Shown: positions 1 through 7,621 of the stretch, one piece after another | How positions within the stretch are numbered: position 1 is the stretch's first letter | How the letters are laid out: every line of letters begins with the position of its first letter | NCBI GenBank assembly: GCA_026770615.1 | Contig: MU631451.1 | Span: 27,028-42,702, forward strand | DNA: 15,675 nt | DNA from: Pavlovales sp. CCMP2436 | Taxonomy: Eukaryota; Haptophyta; Pavlovophyceae; Pavlovales | Reading direction: 5' to 3' | Position numbers and translations under genes: made by a program | Notes under the pieces: generated by a model | What the model saw: only the letters and a program-made list of their open reading frames with translations | Told to the model about the DNA's origin: nothing | Databases searched by the model: none

Positions 1-489
1 TCGCCCTCGCCACCGCCGCCAATCCCGAGCCCGCCGCCGTCGCCGTCGCCGAGCCTGCCACCGAGCCCGAGACCGCCACCGTCACCGCTGCCGCCACCAC
101 CATCGCCTTCGCCACCGCCGCCATCGCCGTCACCGCCGCCGCCGAGCCCGAGCCCGCCGCCGATTCCACCTTTGTTACCGCCTCCCAGCCCGCCGCCTAG
201 CCCGCTACCTAACCCGCCGCCTAACTCGCCGCCTAAGTTGCCGCCGAGCCCGCCGCCGAGCCCGCCGCCGAGCCCGCCGCCGAGCCCGCCGCCGCCGAGC
301 GCGCCGAATCCCGCTGTCCACGTCCCACTCGCCACTGGGATAGCAGACACGGGGGCAGCGGACACTGGGGCAGTGGACACTTGGGCTGCAGACCCGCTGC
401 CCCCATCTCTCTCCCAGCCGTCGCCCTCCCCGCCCGCGCTCCTGCGCGGCAAGAGCCCGTCGCATTTTAAACTACACCCCAAGCCGTAG
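1..489 (+). CDS. Proline-rich (SPPP-repeat) wall-type protein, C-terminal part
   Basis: Frame 1 is open from the left edge to a TAG at 487-489, so the gene is 5'-truncated by the window. About the first 100 residues are Pro/Ser: SPSP and PPPSP blocks, then four perfect SPPP units at 241-288. After SAPNPAVHV comes a short Asp/Thr/Ala repeat (ADTGA type, 343-387), then a second Pro/Ser patch and a basic end. Such stretches are known from hydroxyproline-rich glycoproteins (extensins, pherophorin linkers) of algal walls and matrix, where Pro is hydroxylated and glycosylated. No folded domain is visible here, so the family cannot be fixed. The Arg-rich frame on the opposite strand is the shadow of the CCG repeats. 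Proline-rich sequence continues past the stop in another frame (471-803), so this stop may not be the true end. Confidence 0.55.
   Translation, partial: SPSPPPPIPSPPPSPSPSLPPSPRPPPSPLPPPPSPSPPPPSPSPPPPSPSPPPIPPLLPPPSPPPSPLPNPPPNSPPKLPPSPPPSPPPSPPPSPPPPSAPNPAVHVPLATGIADTGAADTGAVDTWAADPLPPSLSQPSPSPPALLRGKSPSHFKLHPKP
241..288 (+). repeat. 12-nt tandem repeat, four copies
   Basis: CCGCCGAGCCCG is repeated four times without mismatch and encodes PPSP/SPPP units. The identity at third positions implies recent slippage or correction. Confidence 0.9.
343..387 (+). repeat. 15-nt imperfect tandem repeat
   Basis: Three consecutive 15-nt units encode ADTGA, ADTGA and VDTWA within the proline-rich gene. 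They diverge by a few bases and keep the frame. Confidence 0.7.
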
Positions 490-803
490 CCGCCTTCGTC
501 ACTCCCCCTCCTAACCCTCCCGCCTTTCCGCCGCTCAGCCCGCCGCCTGCGCCAATGTCGCCACTGCTCCCACCTTGGTCCCCGCCGCCGCTACCACCGC
601 CGCCCCTGTTGCCTTCTCCTCTGCTAGCACCGCCGCCATCGTCACCCCCCGCCCGTGCCGCTGCCAAACCCGGCAGTATGTACTTGTCGGAATCAGGTCG
701 GATCCGATCGCCGACGCCCGCTGCAACGCCCGTTGCTGCTGTGACGCCCGGCGAGCCGCACTCCGCGCCTTCTCCCCTGGACCCGACTTGCAGCCCGGAG
801 TAA
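471..803 (+). CDS. Continuation of the proline-rich sequence in a second frame
   Basis: After the frame 1 stop at 487-489, the proline-rich character carries on in frame 3, open from 471 to a TAA at 801-803. It reads PPPNPPAFPPLSPPP, then a Pro/Leu-rich run, and ends in a less biased tail (GRIRSPTPAATPVAAVTP). The two frames overlap by about 19 nt. The simplest explanations are a one-step frameshift between about 471 and 489, in the gene or in the assembly, or an unrecognised small intron. No convincing GT-AG pair is visible: the only local pair, 459-489, would be 31 nt. The first ATG in this frame is at 555, but an independent gene starting there would not explain the proline-rich codons before it. 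Confidence 0.4.
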   Translation, partial: TTPQAVAAFVTPPPNPPAFPPLSPPPAPMSPLLPPWSPPPLPPPPLLPSPLLAPPPSSPPARAAAKPGSMYLSESGRIRSPTPAATPVAAVTPGEPHSAPSPLDPTCSPE

Positions 804-1180
804 TAATAATATAATAAATCAAAAATAATAACCAGCAACAGCGAGGCCGCTTGGCGAGTTAGAGCCGCGCCCAATGGCTAACATGCAGCTCTTACATGTA
901 CAGTAGTGTCGCTGGTTGGACTGTCGCTGCGTCCATGCACTTAGATCAAGTACCCCCTTGGTTGGATGGGGGCAATGGCCATCAGCCATCAGCCGATATC
1001 TTCGGAGCCTTTTATTCTTTATATAAACGGGTAAAAACTAAAAAGCGTAACACATCCAGCCATTCCGTCCAACTGAAAATAGATCCTACAACTTTTCTTT
1101 GCCTCCGGCTCGTCAGACAACAGCCTGAATACACATGTACTGGCTGGCCGTGACTGGAGCTGGAGCCTCCACCGGACCAA

Positions 1181-1243
1181 GGTTGAGAAAACACTCGGAT
1201 CAAGGGACATTTGCAGAGCCGCACACGGATACTGTCCCACGGA
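1181..1243 (+). repeat. Dispersed repeat, copy A
   Basis: Core GAGAAAACACTCGGATCAAG followed by a TTTGCAGAGC block and a CACACGGATACTGTCCCACGG-like block. The same order of blocks appears at 9564-9619 on this strand and, inverted, at 13985-14031. Confidence 0.7.
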
Positions 1244-1290
1244 TAGTTCGACCACGGCTAAAAAATAAAATAGCCGCACTTTTAACTAAA

Positions 1291-1325
1291 AATACAATCA
1301 CTCGAATCAAGGGACCTACATTTTA
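1291..1325 (+). repeat. Dispersed repeat, short partial copy B
   Basis: CACTCGAATCAAGGGACCTACATTTTA matches the CACTCG-ATCAAGGG core of copies A and D only, about 110 bp downstream of copy A. Confidence 0.45.
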
Positions 1326-1385
1326 ATTTCACTGTATAATTGTCTCCTACTGCCGGCTCGGCGAGGAGGGGGCGGTCGAAGTCTC

Positions 1386-1430
1386 TTTTTTTTTTTTGAT
1401 GATGACAATGAAAATGATGATGATGATATT
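1386..1430 (+). repeat. Poly-T run followed by GAT-type microsatellite
   Basis: Twelve T residues, then an imperfect GAT/AAT triplet run. Simple-sequence DNA with no visible coding role. Confidence 0.75.
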
Positions 1431-1699
1431 GGTGTGGTCGCATATTTACAAATAATGCCGACTGCTTACACCATTATGACGAGGAGCCACCCCGAATCCA
1501 CCCCGCACCGTGTGCGGGACACTGTATGCATTGCTGCCCCGACTCCCGAGCCGAGTCGAAGCCACACGGCAAGCACACGGCCCGCTCACCCAGCCGCGGT
1601 CCATCTCTGCGCTCTGAATGACCCCCAGCTCGTGAGCACGCGGCTCGAGGCGGCGGCCAAAGCGGGCTCCCGCCGCTGATCCAAGGGTACCACCCTTGG

Positions 1700-2288
1700 A
1701 TGAACCTGCGGCACATGCTCTGCCTAGCCGCGTCCGTCGGCTGCGTGGGCGTCCTCGAGGAGCTGGTCGACAACCGGCAGTGCGAGCTCGCAACATACGC
1801 GTGTGCGGCCGCTGCTGCGAAAGGGCAGATAAGCGCGCTGACCTGGTGCCACTCGCGCGACTGCCCGTGGGAGAATGGCACATGTACCGAGGCTGCTCGG
1901 GGAGGGCATCTTGAGGTGCTGCGGTACGCGCACGAGCACGGCTGCCCGTGGGACAGCGGCACCTGCACCGAGGCTGCTTACGGAGGGGTACGCGCACGAA
2001 CACGGCTGCCCGTGGGACTACGAAACCTGCTGTCGTGCTGCTCAGGGAGAACTTCTCGAGGTGCTGCGGAACGCGCACGAGCATGGATGCCCGTGGGAGA
2101 GCGACACCTGCTACCTTGCTGCTGAGGGAGGGCACCTCGAGATGCTGCGGTACGCGCACGAGCATGGATGCCCGTGGGACAGCGACACCTGCATCGAGGC
2201 TGCTGGGGGAGGGCACCTCGAGGTGCTGCGGTACGCGCACGAGCACGGCTGCTCGATTGATTTGGACCAATGCCTCATTGAGTCATAG
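1700..2288 (+). pseudogene. Ankyrin-like repeat protein, frame broken by a 17-nt deletion
   Basis: Frame 2 from ATG 1700 (second ATG at 1715) opens with a helical segment (CLAASVGCVGVLEELVDN) and runs into repeats of the form YAHEHGCPWDSxTCxEAA-GGHLEVLR. The consensus is 27 residues, shorter than canonical 33-residue ankyrin repeats, with conserved Cys-Pro-Trp; such repeats mediate protein binding and are abundant in algae and large DNA viruses. Unit starts fall at 1844, 1925, 1989, 2070, 2151 and 2232. All spacings are 81 nt except 1925-1989, which is 64 nt. The missing 17 nt encode HLEVLR and shift the rest of the gene into frame 3, which continues the repeats cleanly to a TAG at 2286-2288. 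As read, translation from 1700 would leave the repeat frame and stop at 2125. An assembly error cannot be excluded. The N-terminus may be incomplete. Confidence 0.75.
1844..2288 (+). repeat. 81-nt coding tandem repeat, six units
   Basis: Six units begin with TGG or T/AAC at 1844, 1925, 1989, 2070, 2151 and 2232, each encoding about 27 residues. Neighbouring units are nearly identical over TACGCGCACGAGCA and GAGGTGCTGCGG, which points to recent expansion or gene conversion. Confidence 0.85.
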
Positions 2289-2340
2289 TGGCTGAGTAAT
2301 ACAGGCATGCCACAGTGGTTCAAAATACGATATGCACGGC

Positions 2341-2347
2341 TATAAAA
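2341..2347 (+). promoter_or_regulatory. TATA-like box upstream of the kinase gene
   Basis: TATAAAA lies 180 bp before the predicted kinase ATG, in a spacer that is otherwise not coding. It is the only TATA-like sequence close to that start. Assignment is by position alone. Confidence 0.2.
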
Positions 2348-2397
2348 CGTAACGCAGGATTCGCATTCCTTTGCGTAACCTCCAACTGTTGTGTCAC

Positions 2398-2429
2398 ACG
2401 GCTAAATATTATAACGGCTAAATATTATT
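2398..2429 (+). repeat. 16-bp tandem repeat, two copies
   Basis: ACGGCTAAATATTAT(A/T) occurs twice head to tail about 100 bp upstream of the kinase start. It could be 5' regulatory or simple slippage. Confidence 0.7.
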
Positions 2430-2526
2430 AAGTAAAAATAGCCCTTTTAAAATTGTAAAGAATCGATCCACAGGATTGCCAGCCCATTTTTTGCGTCCAT
2501 CCCGTCCCGAGGCGTCCGTTCCAGCT

Positions 2527-5500
2527 ATGCCCGAGGCGCTGCCGACCGCGGTCGAGCGCCTCGAGGATATGCCGCTTAATACGCTGCTCGATGCCTACCT
2601 GCCGAGCACAGAGGAGCGTGCGCGCTTCGCCAGGCATGCGATCGTCGTCGACGTGAAGCGCGGCGACGGTGCGTGGCTGCTGGGTCTGCACACGTATCGA
2701 GGTGCGGCGCGCTGATGGACTCATCCCTGTGCGATCTACCCCCCCCCCTCCTTCGATTCTTAGTGCTGATGCGGGAGGGGGAGAAGGGCAACAACTTCTT
2801 CCTGCTCGCCAAGGGTGAGTGCGCCGTGTCCATCAACGGCCGCCCCGTGCGCACGCTGAAGAGCGGCGCAAACTGCGGCGAGCTTGGCGTGATCGAGGAC
2901 TCTCCACGGACGGCGACCGTGACGGTGCGCTCCGTGCACCCACCGCCCTGCGCGCCGCCGCCCGCCTCCCTGTTAAACTCACCCGGCCGCTACCCGCCTC
3001 CCTGCGCGCGACGCAGGTGACGAGCGACGGGGCGAAGCTCATCCTGATGCACAGGACCCACTTCATGAAGCAGTTGGGGCATCGCATGCTTGAGAAGCGC
3101 AAGCTACTCACGCCCTTTCTCGAGCGCGAGGCTCCCGTTCTCTGTGCGCGCGCGAGGCCGCGAACGTGCCATCGCCCCGCTCCGCCGGCGCGCGCATCTG
3201 ACCACGCCCTCCCACCTGCGCCGCCCGTATCTTTGTGCGCAACAGCCACGACCAAGCTGTACGAGCTGGGCATGCTCGCCGATATCGCGACGGTGGTCAT
3301 CTACGCCAAGGGCGCAACCATCCTTGAGCAAGGCCAGGTCGTCACAGACTTCCGCATCGTGCGCAACGGGGCCGCCTGGGTGAACGACGACGAGTGGATC
3401 CTTCCGGGACACCACTTCGGCCAGACTGAGATCTTTACTCGCCACACCACCGAGCGCACGATTCGCGCGTCTAAAGCGAGCGGAGCGACCTGCATTGAGT
3501 GGCCAGTGCTTAAGTTTCTCGCTGCAGCTCGTGACAACTGCTTCATTTTCCCCGAGCTGCAGCAAGTTGTCGCACTCGCCGACTCGGGCGTCTCGGGTGG
3601 GCTCACCGCTCGCGGTCGCCGTCTGGCGGTCAACGCGCTCCCGACCAGCGCCGCGAGGCATGCGTCGGTCGGTGATGCAGCCCCCGACGGCCGGTCTGCC
3701 TGCCTGCCCTTGGGCCAGCCGACGGCCGGCAAGCGGGTGACGCTCGAGTTGTTCCGCGCAGCGTGCCGCAAGCTGCTTGTCTTTGCGCGCCTCGAGGAGC
3801 AGCAGCTCGACAAGCTGCACGCCGAGATGGTGGAGCACAGTGTGGCTGCGCATTCGGTGGTCCTCGTCGAGGGCGATATAGGTGAGCGCACGCATCCCAA
3901 CGCTGACCTTCTGCGCTCCACAGCTGACCGCGTGCTCGCCTACCGTGCCCCAACTGCGACGCAGGGAACCACTTCTACATCGTAGGCGAGGGCACCCTCG
4001 ATGCCTTCTCGAGCTCCCAGGCGGGCGATGGGTTCGTGTGCACATTCGAGGAGGGCGATGGTTTCGGCGAGCTCGCACTCATGTACAACTGCCCGCGCAC
4101 TTGTACAGTGATCGCGCGTTCAGAGTGCATGCTGTGGTCGCTCGACCGCTCTGCCTTCCGCTCGACGCTGGTCACGGAGAACGTGCGCAAGGCCGAGATG
4201 TACGTGGAGTTCTTGGAGAGGGTACGCGCCGCGCGCTCGATCGCTCGACCTACGTTCGCAGGAGTTCAGGCTTGACCTGAACGTGCTGACGAGCCACTGA
4301 CCCTCACCCCCTCCTCCCCGAACAGGTCCCGCTCCTCCAGACTCTGAGCTGCCGCTCTCTCAACTGCATGGTTGACGCACTCAAAACGGTCTCGTACAGT
4401 GCCGGCGACCGCATCATCACAGAGGGCGAGCCGGGAACGCACTTCTACCTGATCGAGAGCGGCTCCGTGGAGGTGAGCTCGGTGGGGGGGGGCAGGCTGG
4501 CGAAGCGGGCCTCTGGTGACTACTTTGGCGAGAGAGCAGTGGCTACGGGCGAGCCGACGCTTGCCACGGTGACCGCGCTTGAGCCGTGCAAGTGCATGCG
4601 CATGGAGCGCGACGCGTTCATCCGCATCATCGGGCCGCTTGGCGCCTCCTCGCCCATGACCTCGCCTCTCACCCCGGGAAAGGCCTCGCCGGCTTTCGTC
4701 TCGCGCCTGGCCTCGCCTCTGGACTTGCCGCTCCGCGATGGCTCGCGCAGCCTAAAGCTAAGCATGCGCAACTATGCGACCAGCACTGGGCGCGAGCTCA
4801 ACTCTGGAGCCAACGCCGACTCATCTTCCACATCCTCCGCATCTTCCTCACCAGGAGGGAGGGCGAAACTACTATTGCCAGAGGTGCAGCTTTGCCTGCC
4901 CCTGCGGGCGTTCACGCTGCCGGAGTCGCCACCGTACGACAAGATGAGCGTGTCCTCCTTCATGGTCTCTGCCGATCCGATCGGCGAGGGCGGCTACGGC
5001 AAGGTGCGCCTCGCTCAGCACAGGCAGACGGGCAGCAAGTACGCGATCAAGCAGATGTCCAAGACCCACCTGCTACGCGCACAGCAGACAGCCAGCGCCG
5101 TCGGCGAGTCACGCGCTCTCAACGGCGTCGAGTGTCGGTTCATCACGGGCAAGGTAATCTCAGCCCTGGTTCTTGCCCTGATTCTGACCTCCCACCCCTA
5201 ATAGGGGGGTAACCCAATCATAATCATCCAAATCCTTGTAGCCCTGGCTCCAACCCCCACTTACCCCAGCCCCCAATCCCAAAGGTCGGCTCGTTCCAGA
5301 CGCCCCACCACCTCTTCCTTGTGCTCGAGCTTGCCCCCGGTGGTGACGTGTACGACCTGCTAGGCGAGAAAGGCGGCAGATTCGGCCTGGGCGACGCTCG
5401 CGCGCTCACCGCGCAGCTTGTGATGGCGCTCGACTACCTGCACACTCGGTGCGCACACGCTGCTGGCACTGTCTCTGCGCATATCAACCCCCCCCCCCTT

Positions 5501-6541
5501 TTTTTTTACATGAACACACTCTGTCACGTCCTCGTCCTCTCCTCCCTCCTCCCCCCCCCAATCCCATAATCATCATCATCGTCATCATCATCATCATCAT
5601 CATCATCAGCTCGATCGTGCACCGCGATGTGAAGCTCGAGAACCTCCTCCTCTCCGCAGACGGCACGCTCAAGTTGACGGACTTTGGCTTCGCCAAGAGG
5701 ATCCAGTACCGCACATTTACACTGTGCGGCACACCCGAGTACCTCGTAAGTCTCCCCCCCCGTTTCCGTCTCCTAACTAACGCACATGTTCCTCTACATC
5801 CCTATTCCTAACTAACGTATATCCCCTTACCCTCCCAACTAAACGCAGGCTCCGGAGATCATCCTGAACAAGGGCTACAACAAGGGCGTGGACTACTGGG
5901 CGCTCGGCATCGTGCTGTTCGAGATGCTCGCAGGGTGAGTCGCCTGTTGATGTTTATACATTTCTATTATAGCTATTGCTGTATTGTTATTCTCATACTA
6001 TTGGAATTGTTTGCTGAATAGCTACTGCTCTTTCATTCTTATTCTCCCTCTCTCCTGCTTCTCTTTGCTTTCGCCCCTCCATCTTTCCCCCCCCCGCCCG
6101 CGCGCGCGCCCACCCCAAAGCCGCCGCCACTTCTGCCTCGCCGCACTCACCACCAACCCCCCCCCTCCTGCTCCTGGTTGTAGGGACTCACCCTTTGTGG
6201 GTGCCGACCACATGGCGACATACAAGAACATCCTGCACGGCAAGCTGCGGTTCCCGTCGTCCTTCCCCAAAGAGGCAGCTGCGCTCGTCTCCCGCCTGCT
6301 CGAGCGCGACATCACAAAGCGTTTCGGCCTGCTCAAGCGTGGCATCAAGGACATCAAGGCGCACTCCCTCTTCGTCGGCTACGACTGGGATGAGGTGACG
6401 GGCGTGAGCAAGAAGCTGGTCGGGCCCGCGCCGTCCTACGACGGCGAGTGGGTGTCTTTGTCGGAGACCAGGGACGTGCTCCAGGAGCGCGAGCTCCGGC
6501 CACTCTCTGAGACAGAAGAGGCCTGCTTTCTTGGTTTCTGA
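2527..6541 (+). CDS. cGMP-dependent protein kinase (PKG) with four cNMP-binding domains, ten exons
   Basis: Exons I derive: 2527-2668, 2764-2924, 3017-3143, 3246-3881, 3965-4221, 4326-5153, 5285-5448, 5610-5745, 5849-5934, 6184-6541. All introns are GT-AG and the join is one open frame of 964 residues. cNMP domains: A, about 20-135 (CGEL 85-88, PRTA 95-98); B, 144-237, degenerate (FGQ 201-203 where FGE is expected); C, 319-440, canonical (FGEL 389-392, PRT 399-401); D, 442-545 (FGER 508-511, but Thr519 where the phosphate-binding Arg is expected). A roughly 80-residue linker separates B from C, and a Ser/Pro-rich linker (546-650) carries SP/TP sites. AGC kinase domain from about 653: glycine loop GEGGYGKV 661-668, Lys683, Glu702, HRD 776-778, DFG 796-798, activation-loop Thr809 in [11 protein letters not shown] 818-820. 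The C-terminal tail ends in FLGF, a PKA-like FxxF terminus. It should phosphorylate Ser/Thr in response to cGMP; nucleotide preference is inferred from architecture. The start at 2527 is the first ATG in an open frame beginning at 2422. Confidence 0.9.
5568..5608 (+). repeat. CAT trinucleotide microsatellite at an intron 3' end
   Basis: CAT/ATC triplets run directly into the AG acceptor at 5608-5609 of kinase intron 7 (5449-5609). They occupy the place where a polypyrimidine tract is normal; C-rich and T-rich runs lie further upstream (5490-5510, 5550-5560). Confidence 0.85.
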
Positions 6542-7110
6542 TGAGTCTCATTATTTATTGCGCATAGCGCTGACAATTGTAAATTGCGTCGGCCCCTGGT
6601 GACACACTCACCGGGCCAGCCCCCTGTTCGTTTGAGAAATACTACAAATATTTTCGTGATTCGTATTGTGCGCGTGGTGCGGATCCACGGCAAGAAATGT
6701 AGCTCGGCGACTGTTTTCGATGGTTTCGTTCGCATTTGTAATACGCGCCGACTCAGTCGGCGAGTAATACAAATTGAGTTGGCGAGTAATATTGATGCAA
6801 ACAAAACTGTCGAAATGCCCACTACGCACTAAACAATTTCGATTCCTGGCCCAAGTCGGCCCGAAAATGTTTAATATATCAAAAGTAAAAAAGGCGCATA
6901 TATTTAACGTTCTATTACTTTAATAAAAATGAATACATATATATCATAGATAGCTATAAAACTAGATTGTTTTATTCGTTTATTGCAATTACGATGCGAG
7001 TGGTATCTCAAGAAGTGCTCGCCCGAAGCCGCACAGCGGTCGCCCGTGCGCTGAAAGTGCCCCTACTAGTGCGGCACTGCCAGTAGCAAGCACACACCCC
7101 CCCCCTCCCC
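6542..7110. other. Convergent spacer between the kinase and START genes
   Basis: Both flanking genes end here, so it should contain two 3' UTRs. The visible structure is the nested inverted repeat at 6711-6817. After it (6890-6990) the DNA is very AT-rich, with AATAAA-like words. No coding frame is credible. Confidence 0.55.
6711..6817. repeat. Nested inverted repeat (hairpin or foldback element)
   Basis: The centre is a palindrome with 20-bp arms, 6734-6753 and 6755-6774, around one base at 6754. Eighteen of 20 positions pair and the inner CGCCGACT/AGTCGGCG is perfect. A second, imperfect pairing joins the TTCGATGGTTTCGTTCGCAT segment at about 6717 to its complement near 6790-6817. The transcript of either strand would fold strongly. 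Confidence 0.75.
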
Positions 7111-7577
7111 TCAGCCACCCGCGGCGTGCGCCGTCTGCGCGGCGTGCCTCGCTTGCATCCAAGCGTGCAGCCCGGCGTTGCTTGGCTCGCCCAAGTGCTT
7201 CGCCGCCTGCCGGACGATCAGGCTGGGCAGCCCACGGAGATCCATGATATACACGCCCATTAGCGCCGACCCCACGCCATCTGCCGACGCGGCAACGAGC
7301 TGCGCGGTGTAGTGCTCGACACGTACGCAGCCGGGCGTGGGCGGCGCACGCGTGTGCGTCGTCGAGCAGGCGAGCAGCAGTGCGTGCGCGCGCCAGCCTG
7401 CGTCGAGCTGAAGGGTGGGGTCGTTGGACAGCTCCGCGCGGAAGACCTAAAAAATATAAAAATAATATTAAATAATAATAATAACAATAATAATAATAAT
7501 AATATTAACAACAACAATAATGATAGTAATACTAACAACAACAGCAAAGCAACAACAATAACAACAACAATAACAAT

Positions 7578-7621
<44 letters not shown>

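Larger units (their letters stand above)
804..1699. other. Spacer between the proline-rich and ankyrin-like genes
   Basis: No coding frame here has family-like or codon-like character. It starts with an AT-rich patch (801-838), has TATATAAA-like sequence near 1019, and holds two copies of a dispersed repeat (1181-1243 and 1291-1325) and a T-run followed by GAT triplets (1386-1430). An upstream exon of the ankyrin-like gene could lie in 1434-1679, but I cannot demonstrate one. Confidence 0.5.

Noticed and set aside
205..465. Arg-rich minus-strand frame
   Set aside because: It is the complement of the CCG/AGC proline repeats; the RRRAR pattern is forced by the plus-strand repeat.
467..874. Gly/Ala-rich minus-strand frames over the proline-rich region
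   Set aside because: GC-bias shadows of the plus-strand proline-rich frame, with no motif or splice support.
1446..2270. Long minus-strand frame opposite the ankyrin-like gene
   Set aside because: It mirrors the 81-nt repeats; the plus-strand translation matches a known repeat family and this one does not.
3104..4078. Long minus-strand frame opposite the kinase exons
   Set aside because: The plus strand encodes clear cNMP domains over the same bases; this is an antisense shadow.
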